NCBI GenBank assembly: GCA_024682835.1 | Contig: JAIKYU010000074.1 | Coordinates: 1-36,019 of the forward strand | Origin: Lachnospiraceae bacterium | Lineage (GTDB): Bacteria; Bacillota; Clostridia; Lachnospirales; Lachnospiraceae | DNA: 36,019 nt | Reading direction: 5' to 3' | Shown here: positions 34,401 through 36,019 of the stretch, in pieces | Numbering within the stretch: the first letter of the stretch is position 1 | Layout: each line of letters starts with the position of its first letter | Program-made: the position numbers and the translations under genes | The notes under the pieces: generated by a model | Database searches by the model: none | Seen by the model: only the letters and a program-made list of their open reading frames with translations | What the model was told of the DNA's origin: nothing

Positions 34401-36019
34401 CCTCATACCGCTCCGCCATGTGGAGCACTTCGTCCTCCAGCTGGGCGTAGCCGGGTTGTTTCGCATTCTCCGGGTGGAGTGCGAGCATCTCGATCAGCGC
34501 TGCCTGTCTCGCCTGCAGCAGGATGGGGACCTGGAACAGGTTGCGTCTGAAGGCACCGCCCACAACGCCCGGATAGCGGATGACCCCCGACAGAAGATCC
34601 TGCTCGTTTTCCTCTCTCATGAATCTGTCCTGCGCCCGCTTCGCGTCCGCGATCATCGTCTCCAGACGTCCGACCTGCGACTGATAGTTGATATCTCCCT
34701 TATCCATCAGATAATTGCCCAGATGGAAGGGCTGTCTGCGGGAGCCGTCCGTATTCATCGGCACCTTCACGATCATCGTGTCGGGATCGAAGTCCTCCTC
34801 GGGGATGACGGCCATAGTCTTGATCGCCTCAAATCCCTCGCGGCTCTTTCCGCGGAAACCGTCCTTCAGGAGCGTCGCATTGTTTCTGGCGCCGTTCGCC
34901 ATATTCTCCATGTAATTCATCACGTTCTGGCGGTAGAGGAAACGGTTCTGCTCCTTGCGCGGGGAATCATCCGCCGGATCCGCTTCGATAAGGGCATCGA
35001 TTCCGCGGGTATATTTGCCCATCTTCCTGGTGCGCTCATACTGGAGCAGTCCGTCAAAATAGTTGGTGGCACCGCAGGCGAGGATTTCGCCCATGCTCCG
35101 CCCCTTCGTGATGCCGGAAAGTCTGGTGGCTCCCTCCTGCGCGATCAATTTCAGCCGCTCGATCACCTGATCCGGATGGCGCTCAAATTCATCGACGGAG
35201 ATATTGTTCTCCTTTAAATAATTGGCGAACATATAGGCGCCGGAGAGCTGCGAGCTGGTCACGATATCGCGGGCATACTGCCACGGCACGCCGAACTCCC
35301 GGGTCGAGTCCAGATTGTCCATATACTGCGATCCGGAGAAGGTATCCTTCGCCATCCGCATGAGCTCATCCATCCGGCTCTGCGCTTCCTTCATCTCCCT
35401 GACAGCCAAAGAGAGCTGTTTCCGGTTCTCCTCCACCGTCATGTCGGCTTTCAGTGCCAGATCCAGTTTATGCCTGGCCTCATAGACCAGATGGAAGGCA
35501 TAGACCTTGCTTCCCTCCTCCGCGTTGAGACCGGTCTTTATGACACCGAGCTCCTCCATCCGGCGCATGAGTTTTGCCAGACCGGCGACATATTCCGGAG
35601 CAAAGCCGGGATTTGTCTTTGCTGTCTCTCTGATGTCACGCTGCCTGTTTTCTTTGGAGACCGTAACGCCCTTCTCCGTCTCAAAGAGATCCAGCAGATA
35701 GGCATTCTCCGGCTTCTTCTTTCCTTCCGCATGGATGATCGCCTCTCTGGCGTTGAACAGATTGTAATTCGCCGCCATCCGATCAACTGCCCGATTCTGG
35801 ATCTCAGACTTCACCCTGGTGAAGAGGGCATTGGCATCCGCAAGATCCCTGCGGAAGGCATCCAGCTCCTCCTGCGTCCCCTTGCCGTCCGTCATGCCTT
35901 TCCAGTCAAGACCCGCCTGCCTGAGGATATCATTCACCCGTTCCGTCGCCGGATGATCGACCTGCCTCTCAAAGAGCGTTTTTTCGGGTCCATAGCTGTC
36001 AATGGTGACAGGCGATGTG
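31480..36019 (-). CDS. Giant coiled-coil protein with C39-like cysteine protease domain (5' partial)
   Basis: At least 1,512 residues; the frame is open to the right edge. A GTG at 35937 is not the likely start because the same frame continues upstream as ...ERQVDHPATER without a stop. Residues below count from that GTG. About 1-520 is helical with no recognised domain. About 527-673 is a charged coiled coil. About 750-780 is a Glu-rich repeat (EEGLEEELEEG). About 780-880 is Pro-rich (PVRPVEPPVQPVEPP units), then QKKAQN repeats. About 1000-1200 is a papain-like domain with QGC1028WSVAL, GH1150YQTIVGI and D1166, the Cys/His/Asp order and 16-residue His-Asp spacing of C39-type peptidases. About 280 further residues are unrecognised and end in a Pro/Gly/Asn-rich tail. 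No transmembrane helix is seen in this part. Confidence 0.85.
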   Translation of the reverse strand, partial: TSPVTIDSYGPEKTLFERQVDHPATERVNDILRQAGLDWKGMTDGKGTQEELDAFRRDLADANALFTRVKSEIQNRAVDRMAANYNLFNAREAIIHAEGKKKPENAYLLDLFETEKGVTVSKENRQRDIRETAKTNPGFAPEYVAGLAKLMRRMEELGVIKTGLNAEEGSKVYAFHLVYEARHKLDLALKADMTVEENRKQLSLAVREMKEAQSRMDELMRMAKDTFSGSQYMDNLDSTREFGVPWQYARDIVTSSQLSGAYMFANYLKENNISVDEFERHPDQVIERLKLIAQEGATRLSGITKGRSMGEILACGATNYFDGLLQYERTRKMGKYTRGIDALIEADPADDSPRKEQNRFLYRQNVMNYMENMANGARNNATLLKDGFRGKSREGFEAIKTMAVIPEEDFDPDTMIVKVPMNTDGSRRQPFHLGNYLMDKGDINYQSQVGRLETMIADAKRAQDRFMREENEQDLLSGVIRYPGVVGGAFRRNLFQVPILLQARQAALIEMLALHPENAKQPGYAQLEDEVLHMAERYEALRKTQPDLNLPALTREWKKALETQRKNYLDLKNNRTKLMNKAEDTIRKGVKAEEKRFNSQMKQTAELIRKLNERIARRDAKIAQADAAIHRAALREDERKGLAAYEEKVALLREKRTLEAEKAKLEQSLSGLRVDRMKSLTTQYREGKLPYTYVRARLQQIDEGREQEALPELFGDYRHNEEEKELRDRFLNGRILKDYGADVNMKPDVMDHPMNWMVWNNRFWTEAEAAEQSRAAEDRDLQDGIEEDFEEGLEEELEEGLEEELTSGTEPTTEQEPPVRPVEPPVQPVEPPKAAPEVRVRPVEPPVEPPVQPPVRPAEPPKATQEVPVRPAETPKTTQEVPVRPVQGPQKKAQNPQKKAQNAQPNPQQQQLLEELKKYPPKRREPGVHAPVRNPITGEILIRSHDMNVDKQDFDPGDETLPRAILNCGDVTVLRQYKKMYGDTLKTMPDGQMYIDYLDQRIAGLNRINQAVKESRQRADSGKAPASPAVTTLLDGTVMLPGIHQDDFQTSAQGCWSVALSNLLKSRGVRISQEVVRAYRTTKTLQEGDQARALETNEFNNEAGSDPFHDSELVMKTVPNTAMHSWGFEDLPPAKTGDHGAIFRDEADDTAVEAIRQQVKYALQHDRSPVAIKYCGHYQTIVGIKGTTLLLKDSRQPDPKDLAKGANPDQTHSVDLYEVVKKTRTQPAGYQRDLSLVWLSELHRDKVTKGVEELKNYPDLSLDDETGKITLAEAENAEMLTLVGPADTECAITSQQPKQGLVPYYRIKFPNEIRKKLLKDAKEPSRFIEEHLTLPDAEPSPLTGQIVDYRQIAPARGGEPVVDTELMNSFWAQEDNQALFTMLSEVCFDAKGNLVPHVQQVADSAYQVNDRTAGHTFAENLTVAIQAIPESERSEAQNTALALAMDRMEAWKPQVRDISIDDMFRKQFGGSPMTGNGGIHRRPAAPTSEPGLTNGKHPNPVNGGPGQIPRHN
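32280..32900 (-). other. C39-like peptidase domain within the giant protein
   Basis: Cys1028 is coded at 32854-32856, His1150 at 32488-32490 and Asp1166 at 32440-32442. The Cys sits at the start of a helix after a Gln (the oxyanion position), the His follows a short beta segment, and the Asp follows a strand (TTLLLKDSR). A bacteriocin-type C39 peptidase is normally fused to an ABC transporter; this one is not. Confidence 0.7.
33300..33680 (-). repeat. Low-complexity coding repeats: Glu-rich, Pro-rich and QKKAQN units
   Basis: In-frame repeats encode EEGLEEELEEG (about 33600-33680), several PVRPxEPP/EVPVRP units (about 33360-33600) and two QKKAQN units (about 33310-33360). The nucleotide repeats are imperfect and follow the codons, so they are part of the gene, not an intergenic array. 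Confidence 0.8.

Overview
The window looks like chromosomal DNA from a moderately GC-rich Clostridia, most likely Lachnospiraceae. The evidence is the gene order hup - rqcP - divIC - tilS - hpt - ftsH, the purine-rich AGGAGG-type ribosome binding sites, and the families present (short ProS with C-terminal cysteines, DUF362 ferredoxin, heterodimeric ABC exporter, cytosolic GH13 and GH43 enzymes). Almost every gene is on the minus strand; hsp20 is the only complete plus-strand gene. No rRNA, tRNA, insertion sequence, phage gene or CRISPR array was seen. The species assignment is inference.

Layout, low to high coordinates. 1-362: a perfect 110-bp inverted repeat carrying the 3' end of an ABC exporter gene, with that gene's last 13 codons and stop repeated in inverted orientation at the left edge. 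321-5078: a three-gene minus-strand operon (DUF362 ferredoxin protein, then two halves of a heterodimeric ABC exporter). 5079-5722: a hairpin-rich intergenic region between divergent promoters, followed by hsp20 at 5723-6199 and a bidirectional terminator. 6308-11782: an envelope operon with its own promoter, made of a D,D-carboxypeptidase with a long repetitive cytoplasmic tail, HflK, HflC and a HerA-like ATPase. 11893-17309: a greA-led cluster of GreA, a flavin reductase-like protein, a DUF218 protein, a membrane-fused spermidine synthase-like protein, LarB and a LarC that lacks its C-terminal domain. 17433-18401: class II fructose-bisphosphate aldolase with its own promoter and terminator. 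18514-18621: a long palindromic element. 18639-25832: GH13 amylase, FtsH, Hpt, TilS, DivIC, RqcP and HU. 25971-30354: PEGA-domain exported protein, CCA tRNA nucleotidyltransferase and ProS. 30411-31388: GH43 glycosidase. 31480 to the right edge: the 3' part of a giant gene whose product has a coiled coil, a Glu-rich stretch, a Pro-rich linker and a C39-like papain-fold protease domain.

Functional themes are translation and tRNA maturation (ProS, CCA enzyme, TilS, RqcP, GreA), membrane quality control (FtsH, HflK, HflC), cell wall and division (D,D-carboxypeptidase, DivIC), cytosolic glycan use (GH13, GH43, aldolase) and part of the nickel-pincer cofactor pathway (LarB, LarC). The sporulation genes yabP, yabQ and spoIIE, which often lie in the hup-ftsH block of spore-forming Clostridia, are absent, which hints at an asporogenous lineage.

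The observations most worth following are the inverted repeat at the left edge (duplication or chimera), the giant C39-domain protein, the one-domain LarC, the carboxypeptidase-HflK-HflC-HerA operon, and the two structured intergenic elements.
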